Origin: Streptomyces katrae
Lineage (GTDB): Bacteria; Actinomycetota; Actinomycetes; Streptomycetales; Streptomycetaceae
Direction: 5' to 3'
DNA length: 64,000 nucleotides
Assembly (NCBI RefSeq): GCF_002028425.1
Contig: NZ_CP020042.1
Coordinates: forward strand, 5,493,560 to 5,557,559
This document shows positions 8,017 to 18,418 of the stretch, piece by piece. Within the stretch, counting starts at the first letter, position 1; every line of letters starts with the position of its first letter. The position numbers and the translations under genes were made by a program. Below the pieces are notes generated by a model. It saw only the letters and a program-made list of their open reading frames with translations. It was not told the origin of the DNA and made no database searches.

Positions 8017-8822
8017 GCCGGGCCGGCGGGGCCCCGCCGCTGTGCCTGACCGTCGCCGGATCCGACTCCGGCGGCGGTGCGGGCATCCAGGCCGACCTCA
8101 AGACGATGCTGGCGCTCGGGGTGCACGGCATGAGCGTGGTCACCGCCGTGACCGCCCAGAACTCCCTCGGGGTGCGGGGGGCCTGGGAGCTGCCCGCCGA
8201 GGCCGTCACGGCCCAGTACCGGGCCGTCGTGGACGACATCGGGGTCCAGGCGGTCAAGACCGGGATGCTCTCCTCCGCCGTCCTCGTGGAGACCGTCGCG
8301 GAACTGCTTGCCGGCACCGACGCCCCGGTGGTGGTGGATCCCGTGGGGGTCTCCAAGCACGGGGACCCGCTGCTCGCGGCCTCCGCGCTGGACGCCGTAC
8401 GCGGGGAGCTGCTGCCCCGGGCCACGGTGGCGACGCCCAACCTCGACGAGGTGGCGCAGCTGACCGGTCTGGCCGTCGAGGACGAGGACGGCATGCGGCG
8501 GGCCGCCGCCGCGGTCCTCGGCTTCGGGCCCCGCTGGGCGCTGATCAAGGGCGGCCACCTCGCCGCCCACGGCGGGGAGGCCGTGGACCTGCTCACCGAC
8601 GGCTCCGAGGAGCTGTGGCTGCGGGCGCCCCGCCACGACAACCGGCACACCCACGGCACCGGCTGCACCCTCGCCGGCGCCGTGGCGGCGGGCCTGGCCA
8701 AGGGGCTGTCCGTCCCGGAGGCCGTCACGGCGGCCAAGGAGTACGTCACCGGTGCCATCGCCGCGGGCTTCGCGCTCGGCGGCGGGATCGGCCCGGTGGA
8801 CCACGCCTGGCAGTGGCGCTGA
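8013..8822 (+). CDS. thiD: hydroxymethylpyrimidine (phosphate) kinase
   Basis: This 269-residue ribokinase-fold enzyme phosphorylates HMP and HMP phosphate to the pyrophosphate used by thiamine phosphate synthase. The start [20 protein letters not shown] is the family signature, [12 protein letters not shown] follows, and [18 protein letters not shown] near the C-terminus is the anion-hole motif with the catalytic Asp position replaced in the usual TGCT context. Translation probably begins at the GTG at 8013, overlapping the thiL stop. A short hairpin at 8834-8858 lies 12 bases after the stop. Length is normal for a single-domain ThiD. Confidence 0.94.
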   Translation: MSRAGGAPPLCLTVAGSDSGGGAGIQADLKTMLALGVHGMSVVTAVTAQNSLGVRGAWELPAEAVTAQYRAVVDDIGVQAVKTGMLSSAVLVETVAELLAGTDAPVVVDPVGVSKHGDPLLAASALDAVRGELLPRATVATPNLDEVAQLTGLAVEDEDGMRRAAAAVLGFGPRWALIKGGHLAAHGGEAVDLLTDGSEELWLRAPRHDNRHTHGTGCTLAGAVAAGLAKGLSVPEAVTAAKEYVTGAIAAGFALGGGIGPVDHAWQWR

Positions 8823-8833
8823 ACCCGTCAGGA

Positions 8834-8858
8834 GCAGCCCTTGACCGTCGAGGGCTGC
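8834..8858 (+). terminator. hairpin after thiD
   Basis: GCAGCCCT (8834-8841) pairs with AGGGCTGC (8851-8858) around a nine-base loop. It is followed by another hairpin that belongs to rpmB on the other strand. Confidence 0.55.
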
Positions 8859-8881
8859 CCCTCCGGGGCCCCGGACAAGGC

Positions 8882-8914
8882 AAAAGGCCGGTCCACCAGA
8901 GGTGAACCGGCCTT
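8882..8914 (-). terminator. rho-independent terminator of rpmB
   Basis: On the minus strand AAGGCCGGT...CACC pairs with GGTG...ACCGGCCTT (one internal mismatch) and is followed by TTTT. It lies 42 bases after the rpmB stop and is one of the few terminators here with a clear T-run. Confidence 0.75.
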
Positions 8915-8955
8915 CTTGGCAACCGGAAAGGGCTGCGCTACGACGACGGGAGGCG

Positions 8956-9141
8956 TCAGCGCGAGACCTTGCCGGCCTTGATGCACGAGGTGCAGGCGTT
9001 GAGGCGCTTCGGCGTCCCATTGACCACGGCACGGACGCGCTGGATGTTCGGGTTCCAGCGACGCGAGGTGCGGCGGTGCGAGTGGGAGATGTTGTTGCCG
9101 AAGCTCGGCCCCTTGGCGCAAACGTCGCAGTTGGCAGCCAC
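8956..9141 (-). CDS. rpmB: 50S ribosomal protein L28, zinc-ribbon form
   Basis: This 61-residue large-subunit protein begins [12 protein letters not shown] and contains [14 protein letters not shown], typical of L28. Two CxxC pairs (CDVC near the N-terminus, CTSC near residue 51) are intact, so this is the zinc-binding form rather than a cysteine-free paralogue. Streptomyces usually also carry zinc-independent paralogues elsewhere that are induced by zinc starvation. The GTG start at 9141 follows GGAG. Upstream there is a structured leader (9155-9208) and a possible -10 TATGCT at 9258-9253. A T-run terminator follows. Confidence 0.96.
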   Translation of the reverse strand: MAANCDVCAKGPSFGNNISHSHRRTSRRWNPNIQRVRAVVNGTPKRLNACTSCIKAGKVSR

Positions 9142-9154
9142 AGGTCACTCCAAG

Positions 9155-9208
9155 ACTTCAGATGCAATTACGGTGGAATCCGGCGCACCGGAATCAGAGA
9201 TCTGAAGT
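9155..9208 (-). promoter_or_regulatory. structured leader upstream of rpmB
   Basis: On the transcribed strand ACTTCAGAT and ATCTGAAGT form a perfect 9-bp stem enclosing 36 bases, within which TCCGG and CCGGA form a second stem. The structure ends 13 bases before the rpmB GTG, next to the Shine-Dalgarno. It could be a translational control element for the ribosomal protein, but no known leader family was recognised. Confidence 0.5.
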
Positions 9209-9382
9209 GGCTTGCCGGACGAATGACCCGACTCTCGACGGGCAACCTGAGCAGCATACAACGACTGCTTGGGTCCGAGAAAACTACCATGACGGGGCCG
9301 GGCTCCGCCCCGGGGTCCCGGGCGGACGGCCGCCCTTCGTTACCCTGCGGTGAACCCTGGCCCGCACAAGGAGGAACGCCCG

Positions 9383-11062
9383 GTGGCGCACGAGCCCGAG
9401 CCGCAGCCCGCCGACGAGTTCGACGCCGAAGCGGTGCGCACCTGGAGCTCCCTGGCCCTGGCCGCACTGGGCCGGGCCCGCACGGACATCGACGCGATCA
9501 ACGTCTACCCCGTCGCCGACGCCGACACCGGGACCAACCTCTACCTGACGGCCGAATCCGCCCACCGGGCCCTGACCGAGGCCTTCGCCCCCACCGCTCC
9601 CGGCGTGAGCGACGGCACAGCCCCGGCCACCGCGACGGCCACCGCGACGGCCTCCCTCCCGGAGGCCGTACGGGCTTACGCGCACGGCGCGCTCATAGGC
9701 GCCCGCGGCAACTCCGGGACGATCCTCGCCCAGCTCCTGCGCGGCATCGCCGACGTCCTCGGCGCCGCCCCCGCGGGCCACGCCCCCGGCCCGCTGCTGG
9801 CCCAGGCCCTCACCCGGGCCGCCGAGGAGGCCTACCAGGCCGTCGCCCACCCCGTCGAGGGGACGATGCTCACCGTCGCCGGAGCCGCCGCCCGTGCCGC
9901 GCAGGCCGCCCCGGGAACCGCCGCCGACGTGGCCCGCGCCGCCTACGACGGGGCCCGCGCGGCCCTTGCCGAGACCCCCGGGCAGCTGGCCGCCCTCGGC
10001 AAGGCCGGGGTGGTCGACGCGGGGGGCTGCGGGCTGGTCGCCGTACTCGGGGCGCTGTGGCAGGCGCTGTCCGGCCGGGAGCCCGAGCCCGAGCCGGTCC
10101 AGGGGCCGGCCGAGCCCGTGGAGCGCGTCCCGGAGCCCTGCGCCCAGGAGGAGGGCGGGCCCGGCTACGAGGTGGTCTACCTGCTGGAGGCCGCCGAGGA
10201 GGCCGTCGACCGGCTGCGCACCGCCCTCGACGGGCTCGGCGACTCCCTCGTGGTGGTCGGCGGCGACGGGCTGTGGAACGTCCACGTGCACGTCGACGAC
10301 CCCGGCGCGGCCGTCGAGGCCGGAGTGGAAGCCGGCCGGCCGTACCGGATCCGCATCACCCACTTCGGTGACGAACGCCGCCGCGCGAGCGCCCCGCGCG
10401 CCCAGCGGGCCGTCGTGGCCGTGGTCCACGGCGAGGGGCTGGCCGCACTGTGCGGGGAGGCCGGCGCGACCACCGTCCCGGCCAGGGCGGGCGAGCCCCC
10501 GGCCGTCGCCGACCTGCTCGACGCGATCCGCCGGGCCCACGCCCGCGAGGTGGTCCTGCTGCCCGGCGGCGCCGAAATCCGCGCGGCCGCCGGCGCCGCC
10601 GCGGAGCAGGCCCGCGCCGACGGCGTGCGCGTCGCGGTGATCCCGACCCGCTCCGCCGTCCAGGCCCTGGCCGCCCTCGCCGTGCACGACCCGGAGGCCG
10701 GCTTCGACGAGGACGTCGTCGCCATGACCGCCGCCGCCGGAGCCACCCGGTACGGGGAACTGGCCGTCGCCGAGCGGCAGTCCTTCACCTCCGCCGGCAT
10801 CTGCCAGGCCGGCGACGTCCTCGGGCTCATCGACGGCGACGTCGCCGTCATCGGCGCGGGCCTGCCCGAGACGGCCGAGGCGGTCCTGGAGCGGATGCTC
10901 GGCTCCGGCGGCGAACTGGTCACCCTCGTCCTGGGCCCCGAGGCCCCCGACACCCTCGCCGCGCGCCTGGAGGCGTACGTCCAGCAGCGGCACCTCGCCG
11001 TGGACACCGTCACCTACAGCGGCGGCAGGCACTCCGCGCCCCTGCTCATCGGAGTCGAATAG
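9383..11062 (+). CDS. DAK2 (DhaL-like) and DegV-like protein, FakA family
   Basis: This 559-residue cytosolic protein has an N-terminal DhaL-type ATP-binding domain (INVYPVADADTGTNL near residue 37; ALIGARGNSGTILAQLL around 105) and a C-terminal half of the YloV/FakA type (TYGG-like segments, LPGGAEIRAAA, TRSAVQALAALAVHDP). In Firmicutes the homologue FakA phosphorylates fatty acids bound by FakB. The same role is plausible here but no fakB is adjacent. The GTG at 9383 follows AAGGAGGA by seven bases. An Ala/Thr-rich insertion (PATATATATAS) interrupts the kinase domain. It lies 26 bases upstream of recG, so they may be co-transcribed. Confidence 0.88.
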   Translation: MAHEPEPQPADEFDAEAVRTWSSLALAALGRARTDIDAINVYPVADADTGTNLYLTAESAHRALTEAFAPTAPGVSDGTAPATATATATASLPEAVRAYAHGALIGARGNSGTILAQLLRGIADVLGAAPAGHAPGPLLAQALTRAAEEAYQAVAHPVEGTMLTVAGAAARAAQAAPGTAADVARAAYDGARAALAETPGQLAALGKAGVVDAGGCGLVAVLGALWQALSGREPEPEPVQGPAEPVERVPEPCAQEEGGPGYEVVYLLEAAEEAVDRLRTALDGLGDSLVVVGGDGLWNVHVHVDDPGAAVEAGVEAGRPYRIRITHFGDERRRASAPRAQRAVVAVVHGEGLAALCGEAGATTVPARAGEPPAVADLLDAIRRAHAREVVLLPGGAEIRAAAGAAAEQARADGVRVAVIPTRSAVQALAALAVHDPEAGFDEDVVAMTAAAGATRYGELAVAERQSFTSAGICQAGDVLGLIDGDVAVIGAGLPETAEAVLERMLGSGGELVTLVLGPEAPDTLAARLEAYVQQRHLAVDTVTYSGGRHSAPLLIGVE

Positions 11063-11088
11063 CGGCCCTGTCACAGGCATGGTGTGCA

Positions 11089-13290
11089 ATGGAACACGTG
11101 CCCGCGCTCGACGAAGACCTCAAGAAGACCCTCGGCCCCGCCACCGCCAAGGTGCTCGCCGAGCAGCTCGGCCTGCACACGGCCCTGGACCTGCTCCACC
11201 ACTACCCCCGGCGGTACGCCGAGCGCGGCGAGCTGACCTCGCTCGCGGACCTCGCCGACCAGCTCGACGAGCACGTCACGGTCGTCGCCCAGGTCGCCGA
11301 CGCCCGGATCCTGACCTTCAACGGGGGCCGCGGCAAGCGGCTGGAGGTCACCATCACCGACGGCAGCGGCCGCCTCCAGCTGGTCTTCTTCGGCGCGGGC
11401 GTCCACAAACCGCACAAGGAACTGCTGCCCGGCAGCCGCGCGATGTTCGCGGGCAAGGTCTCCCGGTTCAACCACAAGCTCCAGCTCGCGCACCCGGCGT
11501 ACGAACCCCTCGGCGCCGATGCCTCCGACCGGGACGCCGCCACCGCCTTCGCCAACCAGCTGATCCCGATCTACCCGGCCTGCGCCAAGCTGGAGTCCTG
11601 GAAGATCGCCAAGTGCGTGGACGCCGTCCTGCCCCGGGCGCAGGAGGCCCTGGACCCGCTCCCGCCCGCCCTGCGCGACGGCCGCGGACTGGTCCCGCTC
11701 ACCGACGCCCTCCTCAAGATCCACCGCCCGGCCACCAAGGCCGACATCGAGGACGCCCGCCGCCGCCTGAAGTGGGACGAGGCCTTCGTCCTCCAGGTCG
11801 CCCTCGCCCGCCGCAGGCACGCCGACTCCCAGCTCCCGGCCGTCGCCCGCCGCCCGGCCCCCGGCGGCCTCCTCGACGCCTTCGACGCGAAGCTCCCCTT
11901 CACCCTCACCGAAGGCCAGCAGAAGGTCTCGGGGGAGATCTTCGACGACCTGGCCACCAGCCACCCCATGCACCGCCTCCTCCAGGGCGAGGTCGGCTCG
12001 GGCAAGACGATGGTGGCGCTGCGGGCCATGCTCGCCGTCGTCGACTCCGGGGGACAGGCCGCGATGCTCGCCCCCACCGAGGTCCTCGCCCAGCAGCACC
12101 ACCGTTCCGTCACCGAGATGATGGGCGAGCTCGCCGAGGGCGGCATGCTCGGGGGGGCCGACCTGGGCACCAAGGTGGTCCTGCTCACCGGCTCCATGGG
12201 GACGGCCGCCCGCCGCCAGGCCCTGCTCGACCTGGTCACCGGCGAGGCCGGGATCGTCATCGGCACCCACGCCCTGATCGAGGACAAGGTCCAGTTCCAC
12301 GACCTCGGCCTGGTCGTCGTCGACGAACAGCACCGCTTCGGCGTCGAGCAGCGCGACGCCCTGCGCTCGAAGGGCAAGCAGCCGCCGCACCTGCTGGTCA
12401 TGACCGCCACCCCCATCCCGCGCACCGTCGCCATGACCGTCTTCGGCGACCTGGAGACCTCCGTCCTCGACCAGCTGCCCGCCGGCCGCTCCCCGATCGC
12501 CACCCACGTGGTGCCCGCCAAGGACAAGCCGCACTTCCTCGCCCGCGCCTGGGAACGGGTCCGCGAGGAGGTCGAGAACGGCCACCAGGCGTACGTCGTC
12601 TGCCCGCGCATCGGCGATGGCGAGGACGACCCGAAGGGCAAGAAGAAGGCCTCCGCCGAGGACGAGGCCGAAAAGCGCCCGCCGCTGGCCGTCCTGGAGA
12701 TCGCCGAGCAGCTCGTCCGCGGCCCCCTCGCCGGGCTCTCCGTCGAGGTGCTGCACGGGCGGATGGACCCCGCCGACAAGGACGACGTGATGCGCCGCTT
12801 CGCCGCCGGCGAGGTCAAGGTGCTCGTCGCCACCACCGTCATCGAGGTCGGTGTGAACGTCCCCAACTCCACCGTCATGGTGATCATGGACGCCGACCGC
12901 TTCGGCGTCTCCCAGCTCCACCAGCTCCGCGGCCGCGTCGGCCGCGGCTCCGCCCCCGGCCTGTGCCTGCTGGTCAGCGAGATGCACGAGGCCAGTCCCG
13001 CCCGCGCCCGGCTCGCAGCCGTCGCCGCCACCCTCGACGGCTTCGAGCTCTCCCGCATCGACCTGGAACAGCGCCGCGAGGGCGACGTCCTCGGCCAGGC
13101 CCAGTCCGGCGTCCGCTCCTCGCTGCGCATGCTCGCCGTCATCGAGGACGAGGAGGTCATCGCCGAGGCCCGGGAGGAGGCCGCCCGCGTCGTGGCCGCC
13201 GACCCCGAACTGGAGCACCTGCCCGGACTGCGCACCGCCCTCGACGCCCTGCTGGACGCCGAGCGCGAGCAGTACCTGGAGAAGGGCTGA
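11089..13290 (+). CDS. recG: ATP-dependent DNA helicase RecG
   Basis: This 733-residue helicase remodels stalled replication forks and branched DNA. Domain order is normal: an N-terminal wedge with an OB fold (VTVVAQVADARIL), then helicase motifs GEVGSGKT (residues 300-307), DEQH (412-415), MTATPIPRT, and QLRGRVGRG near the C-terminus. The ATG at 11089 fits the family N-terminus, although no clear Shine-Dalgarno precedes it. A lysine/glutamate-rich stretch (KGKKKASAEDEAEKR) is inserted between the two RecA-like lobes. It stands between the DAK2 gene and rsmD, all on one strand. Confidence 0.96.
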   Translation: MEHVPALDEDLKKTLGPATAKVLAEQLGLHTALDLLHHYPRRYAERGELTSLADLADQLDEHVTVVAQVADARILTFNGGRGKRLEVTITDGSGRLQLVFFGAGVHKPHKELLPGSRAMFAGKVSRFNHKLQLAHPAYEPLGADASDRDAATAFANQLIPIYPACAKLESWKIAKCVDAVLPRAQEALDPLPPALRDGRGLVPLTDALLKIHRPATKADIEDARRRLKWDEAFVLQVALARRRHADSQLPAVARRPAPGGLLDAFDAKLPFTLTEGQQKVSGEIFDDLATSHPMHRLLQGEVGSGKTMVALRAMLAVVDSGGQAAMLAPTEVLAQQHHRSVTEMMGELAEGGMLGGADLGTKVVLLTGSMGTAARRQALLDLVTGEAGIVIGTHALIEDKVQFHDLGLVVVDEQHRFGVEQRDALRSKGKQPPHLLVMTATPIPRTVAMTVFGDLETSVLDQLPAGRSPIATHVVPAKDKPHFLARAWERVREEVENGHQAYVVCPRIGDGEDDPKGKKKASAEDEAEKRPPLAVLEIAEQLVRGPLAGLSVEVLHGRMDPADKDDVMRRFAAGEVKVLVATTVIEVGVNVPNSTVMVIMDADRFGVSQLHQLRGRVGRGSAPGLCLLVSEMHEASPARARLAAVAATLDGFELSRIDLEQRREGDVLGQAQSGVRSSLRMLAVIEDEEVIAEAREEAARVVAADPELEHLPGLRTALDALLDAEREQYLEKG

Positions 13291-14436
<1,146 letters not shown>

Positions 14437-14538
14437 GCAAGCAGCGGCCGGGCTGAGTTCCCCGGCCCGTCCCGCGCGTCCCCCCGGTGGCCCTACAGTC
14501 GTCCCGTCAGTCCGAGGCGAAGAGAGCGCGAGCCACCC

Positions 14539-15585
14539 ATGGACGTACAGAAGAAGCTGGACGAGATCGTCGCGGCCGTCGGCGGCGCCCGGTCGATGCC
14601 CATGTCGGCCTCCTGCGTGGTCAACCGCGCGGAGCTGCTCGCACAGCTCGAAGAGGTACGCCAGGCCCTGCCCGGCTCGCTGGCACAGGCCCGGGAACTC
14701 ATCGGCGGCCGGGACCAGATGGTCGAGGAGGCCCGCCGGGAGGCCGACCGGATCATCGCCTCCGCGCACGCCCAGCGCGGCTCCCTGATCTCGGACACCG
14801 AGATCGCGCGCCGCTCGCAGGACGAGGCGGACCGGATCCTGGCCGACGCCCGCCGGGAGGCCGCCGAGATCCGGGCCGAGGCCGACGACTACGTGGACAG
14901 CAAGCTCGCCAACTTCGAGGTGGTCCTCAGCAAGACCATCGGCGCCGTGGACCGCGGCCGCGAGAAGCTGCTGGGCCGCGGACCCGGCCTGGACGAACGG
15001 GGCCACGACGACAGCGGCGCCCCCGAGCCCAGCCCCGACCCGCAGGCCCGGCGGGAGCAGGCGGACGCGTACGTGGACACCAAGCTGGCCACCGTCGAGG
15101 CGGTGCTCGCCAAGACCCTGGAGGCCGTCGGCCGGGGCCGCCAGAAGCTGCTGGGCCGGGTGCCCACCGACGACCTCGGCGCGCACATGGCCGCCCAGGA
15201 CGCGGCCGGGGACCAGCAGGTCCGCCCGTCGAGCGACGCGGAGTTCCTGGCCGGGCTGGCCGAGCCCGAGCCGCCGGCGCTCCCCGCCCAGGCGGCGCCG
15301 GTCTACGAGGACTACGCCGCGGCGGCCTACGCGCCCTACGCGGCGCAGCCGCCGCAGCAGATCCAGCCGCCCCAGCAGGACGCCTACGCGTACCAGGACC
15401 CGTACGCGGGCTACCAGCAGCAACCGGACCCCTACGGCGGCTACCAGCAGCCCGACCCCTACGCCGCCTACCAGCAGCCCCAGCAGCCCCACCACCCGCA
15501 GCAGCCCGCGCTCGACGAGACCAGCTTCTTCGACACGAGCATGATCAACCTGGATCAGCTGCGCCAGTACGAACAGGGTCGCTAG
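14539..15585 (+). CDS. coiled-coil protein, DivIVA/ATP-synthase-b-like, with duplicated segment
   Basis: This 348-residue cytosolic protein is mostly charged helix. From about residue 50 to 145 it resembles DivIVA and ATP synthase subunit b coiled coils (ARREADRIIASAHAQR, DEADRILADARREAAEI), which explains its frequent naming as a cell division initiation protein. A 32-residue block (residues 116-147) recurs at 176-207 with about 22 identities (YVDSKLANFE versus YVDTKLATVE, both ending KLLGR). The last 90 residues are a Pro/Gln/Tyr-rich tail with PDPYGGYQQ-like repeats. No membrane segment is seen. Function is not established; a link to polar growth or septation is only an inference. Confidence 0.8.
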   Translation: MDVQKKLDEIVAAVGGARSMPMSASCVVNRAELLAQLEEVRQALPGSLAQARELIGGRDQMVEEARREADRIIASAHAQRGSLISDTEIARRSQDEADRILADARREAAEIRAEADDYVDSKLANFEVVLSKTIGAVDRGREKLLGRGPGLDERGHDDSGAPEPSPDPQARREQADAYVDTKLATVEAVLAKTLEAVGRGRQKLLGRVPTDDLGAHMAAQDAAGDQQVRPSSDAEFLAGLAEPEPPALPAQAAPVYEDYAAAAYAPYAAQPPQQIQPPQQDAYAYQDPYAGYQQQPDPYGGYQQPDPYAAYQQPQQPHHPQQPALDETSFFDTSMINLDQLRQYEQGR

Positions 15586-15695
15586 GCCGGATTGGGCTCA
15601 GAGCGAAGCGCCGGGTATCCTGGCTGTTCGGTCGCGCCTATGCGCCGCGATCCATGCTGCCCTAGAGCGGCGAAATTTTCGATCTTCAGCGATCT

Positions 15696-16364
15696 GTGAA
15701 AGCAGGAACGGCCCTGAACACCCGCCTCGACCACCGCAACCCCCTCGTGTTCGACACGCACGAGCTGGGCCGGCGTCCTGGTGCCATGCAGCGGCTGTCC
15801 CGTGAGATCGAGGCGCCGGCGGACTTCGGTCTCGTCGACGTCATCGGGGTACCGGAAGGCGCCCCGGTGAAGATCGACCTCCGCCTGGAGTCGGTCATGG
15901 AAGGGGTGCTTGTCACAGGCACCGTCCGTGCAAAGGCCGTGGGGGAGTGCGTAAGGTGTCTGGAGACCGTCGAGCGCGAGCTCAAGGCGGACTTCCAGGA
16001 GATGTTCTCGTACCCTGACGCCGACGACCGGAGCCGCTCCAAGGCGGAGCCGGCCGACGACGCCGAGGACGACGAGGACATGCTCTTCCTCGAGGACGGC
16101 TTGTTCGACCTCGAACCCGTGCTGCGGGACACGGTGGTGCTCGCACTGCCCATGCAGCCGGTGTGCCGGGAGGACTGTCTCGGACTGTGCCCCGATTGCG
16201 GGGTCAGCCTGAACGACGACCCGGAGCACCACCACGACGCCGTCGACATCCGTTGGGCGGCATTGCAGGAACTCGTCGTGACCGATCAGGACGGCGAGAA
16301 GGACAACATGAGCGGCACTGCATCTGACGGAGTTCAGAGCGCCGCCGAGAAGCAGGAGAAGTAG
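15696..16364 (+). CDS. DUF177 / YceD family protein
   Basis: This 222-residue protein belongs to the YceD family, whose genes almost always precede rpmF, as here (stop to rpmF start is two bases). A role in 23S rRNA accumulation has been shown for plant and bacterial members. Conserved features are [15 protein letters not shown] at the N-terminus, VGECVRCLE, and the C-terminal [13 protein letters not shown] knuckle. An acidic stretch follows residue 110. GTG 15696 is the longest start; a CTG at 15714 preceded by AGGAA is an alternative. A -10-like TATCCT sits at 15616-15621 in the upstream gap. Confidence 0.88.
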   Translation: MKAGTALNTRLDHRNPLVFDTHELGRRPGAMQRLSREIEAPADFGLVDVIGVPEGAPVKIDLRLESVMEGVLVTGTVRAKAVGECVRCLETVERELKADFQEMFSYPDADDRSRSKAEPADDAEDDEDMLFLEDGLFDLEPVLRDTVVLALPMQPVCREDCLGLCPDCGVSLNDDPEHHHDAVDIRWAALQELVVTDQDGEKDNMSGTASDGVQSAAEKQEK

Positions 16365-16366
16365 CC

Positions 16367-16540
16367 GTGGCTGTTCCGAAGCGGAAGATGTCGCGCAGCA
16401 ACACGCGCCACCGCCGGTCGCAGTGGAAGGCTGCGGTCCCCACCCTGGTTTCGTGCGAGCGTTGCCAGGAGCCGAAGCTCCAGCACATCGCGTGCCCGAG
16501 CTGCGGCACCTACAACAAGCGCCAGGTCCTCGAGGTCTGA
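16367..16540 (+). CDS. rpmF: 50S ribosomal protein L32, zinc form
   Basis: This 57-residue protein begins [17 protein letters not shown], the L32 signature, and carries two CxxC pairs (CERC and CPSC) that would bind zinc. The GTG at 16367 follows AGGAGAA by six bases and lies two bases after the yceD stop, so translation is coupled. The rnc gene follows 19 bases later. The yceD-rpmF-rnc order is a widespread actinobacterial arrangement, and the three genes are presumably one transcript. Confidence 0.96.
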   Translation: MAVPKRKMSRSNTRHRRSQWKAAVPTLVSCERCQEPKLQHIACPSCGTYNKRQVLEV

Positions 16541-16559
16541 GCGGCTGGTGAGAGGCGCA

Positions 16560-17369
16560 ATGTCTGAGCTGTCCAACGCTGAGAAGCAGGCAGACAGTAA
16601 CAACGCGGCCTCGTCCCACACGCTTCTGGAAGGGCGGCTCGGGTACCAACTCGAGTCCGCCCTTCTGGTGCGTGCGCTGACCCACCGTTCGTACGCGTAC
16701 GAGAACGGCGGTCTGCCCACCAACGAGAGGCTGGAGTTCCTCGGGGACTCCGTCCTGGGCCTGGTGGTCACCGACACGCTGTACACCACCCACCCCGACC
16801 TGCCGGAAGGCCAGCTGGCCAAACTGCGGGCCGCGGTGGTCAACTCGCGTGCACTGGCGGAGGTCGGCCGCGGCCTCGACCTGGGCTCCTTCATCCGGCT
16901 CGGCCGGGGCGAAGAAGGCACGGGCGGCCGGGACAAGGCCTCCATCCTCGCCGACACCCTCGAAGCGGTGATCGGCGCGGTCTACCTCGACAAGGGCCTC
17001 GACGCGGCCTCCGAGCTGGTCCACCGGCTCTTCGACCCGCTCATCGAGAAGTCCTCGAACCTCGGCGCCGGCCTGGACTGGAAGACCAGCCTCCAGGAGC
17101 TCACGGCGGCCGAAGGCCTCGGCGTTCCCGAGTACCTGGTCACCGAGACCGGTCCGGACCACGAGAAGACCTTCACCGCTGCCGCCCGCGTCGGTGGTGT
17201 CTCGTACGGCACCGGCACCGGCCGCAGCAAGAAGGAAGCGGAACAGCAGGCGGCGGAGTCCGCGTGGCGCGGGATCCGTGCCGCCGCGGACGAGCGGAAG
17301 GCCGCCGAAGCGGCGTCCGCCGCGGCCGAGGGGGCGCAGGCCCCCGCCGACCCGGCGGCCAAGGCCTGA
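16560..17369 (+). CDS. rnc: ribonuclease III (AbsB-type)
   Basis: This 269-residue endonuclease cleaves double-stranded RNA, processing rRNA and specific mRNAs. In Streptomyces coelicolor the orthologue AbsB is a global regulator of antibiotic production. The RNase III signature [15 protein letters not shown] is near residue 54, the catalytic acidic region [13 protein letters not shown] near 123, and a C-terminal dsRNA-binding domain follows ([14 protein letters not shown] ... [16 protein letters not shown]). The ATG at 16560 is preceded by GAGAGG. An Ala/Glu-rich tail after the dsRBD is non-conserved. A strong hairpin follows at 17393-17425. Confidence 0.95.
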   Translation: MSELSNAEKQADSNNAASSHTLLEGRLGYQLESALLVRALTHRSYAYENGGLPTNERLEFLGDSVLGLVVTDTLYTTHPDLPEGQLAKLRAAVVNSRALAEVGRGLDLGSFIRLGRGEEGTGGRDKASILADTLEAVIGAVYLDKGLDAASELVHRLFDPLIEKSSNLGAGLDWKTSLQELTAAEGLGVPEYLVTETGPDHEKTFTAAARVGGVSYGTGTGRSKKEAEQQAAESAWRGIRAAADERKAAEAASAAAEGAQAPADPAAKA

Positions 17370-17392
17370 CCGGAACTTCCTTCGGGCACCTC

Positions 17393-17425
17393 CCGCCCGC
17401 TCCTGCCACCGGCAGGGGCGGGCGG
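17393..17425 (+). terminator. hairpin after rnc
   Basis: CCGCCCGCTCCTGCC and GGCAGGGGCGGGCGG form a 15-bp stem with one wobble pair and the loop ACC. It is 23 bases beyond the rnc stop and lacks a T-run. Confidence 0.65.
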
Positions 17426-17548
17426 TCCCGTTTCCGGGCGGGGCCCCTGCCGCCCCGGGCCGCCCGGTAGGCTCGCGGCAGAGCCGGACGCCCGCGCCCC
17501 CGTGCCCCCGCGTCCCGCGAAGCCCGCTTTCCCCTCCGGAGGATCACC

Positions 17549-18418
17549 GTGCCCGAGCTGCCCGAAGTCGAAGTGGTGCGGCGCGGCCTGGAACGCTGGG
17601 TGGCCGGGCGGACCGTCTCCGCCGTGGAGGTGCTCCACCCCAGGGCCGTGCGCCGCCACCCGGCGGGCGGGGCCGACTTCGCGGCGCGCCTGGCCGGCGG
17701 GACCATCGGGGTGGCGCGCCGGCGCGGGAAGTACCTGTGGCTGCCGCTGGAGGGCCGGGACCTGTCCGTCCTCGGCCACCTCGGGATGAGCGGGCAGCTG
17801 CTGGTGCAGCCGGCCGGCGCCCCCGACGAGAAGCACCTGCGCATCCGGATCCGCTTCGCCGACGACGCCGGGACCGAGCTGCGCTTCGTCGACCAGCGGA
17901 CCTTCGGCGGGCTCTCCTTGCACGAGGTCGCCCCCGGCAGCGAGGAGGGGCTGCCCGACGTCATCGCGCACATTGCCCGCGATCCCCTGGATCCCCTGTT
18001 CGACGAGGGCGCCTACCACCTGGCGCTGCGCGCAAGGCGGACCACCCTCAAGCGGGCCCTCCTGGACCAGTCGCTCATCAGCGGGGTGGGCAACATCTAC
18101 GCCGACGAGGCCCTGTGGCGCGCGAAGCTGCACTACGAGCGCCCCACCGCCACCCTCACCCGCCCCCGGAGCGCGGAACTCCTCACCCACGTGCGGGAGG
18201 TCATGAACGCCGCGCTCGCGGTCGGCGGGACCAGCTTCGACAGCCTGTACGTCAACGTGAACGGCGAGTCGGGCTACTTCGACCGGTCCCTGGACGCCTA
18301 CGGGCGCGAGGGCGAGCCCTGCCGCCGCTGCGGTACGCCGATGCGGCGCAGGGCCTGGATGAACCGGTCCAGCTACTTCTGCCCCCGCTGTCAGAGGCCG
18401 CCGCGCGCGGCGTCGTAG
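17549..18418 (+). CDS. mutM: formamidopyrimidine-DNA glycosylase (Fpg)
   Basis: This 289-residue base-excision repair enzyme removes 8-oxoguanine and formamidopyrimidines. The N-terminal [13 protein letters not shown] provides the catalytic Pro and Glu after Met removal. HLGMSGQL and [14 protein letters not shown] (helix-two-turn-helix) are present, and the C-terminal zinc finger has four cysteines (CRRCG and CPRCQR). The GTG at 17549 follows GGAGG. The last 28 bases overlap the 3' end of the convergent HxlR gene, an unusually deep tail-to-tail overlap in which the zinc finger codons also encode the regulator's C-terminus. Confidence 0.95.
   Translation: MPELPEVEVVRRGLERWVAGRTVSAVEVLHPRAVRRHPAGGADFAARLAGGTIGVARRRGKYLWLPLEGRDLSVLGHLGMSGQLLVQPAGAPDEKHLRIRIRFADDAGTELRFVDQRTFGGLSLHEVAPGSEEGLPDVIAHIARDPLDPLFDEGAYHLALRARRTTLKRALLDQSLISGVGNIYADEALWRAKLHYERPTATLTRPRSAELLTHVREVMNAALAVGGTSFDSLYVNVNGESGYFDRSLDAYGREGEPCRRCGTPMRRRAWMNRSSYFCPRCQRPPRAAS

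Noticed and set aside
10450..11088. Upstream extension of the recG reading frame inside the DAK2 gene
   Set aside because: The DAK2/FakA protein is supported across this region in a different frame, and RecG homology begins at 11089.
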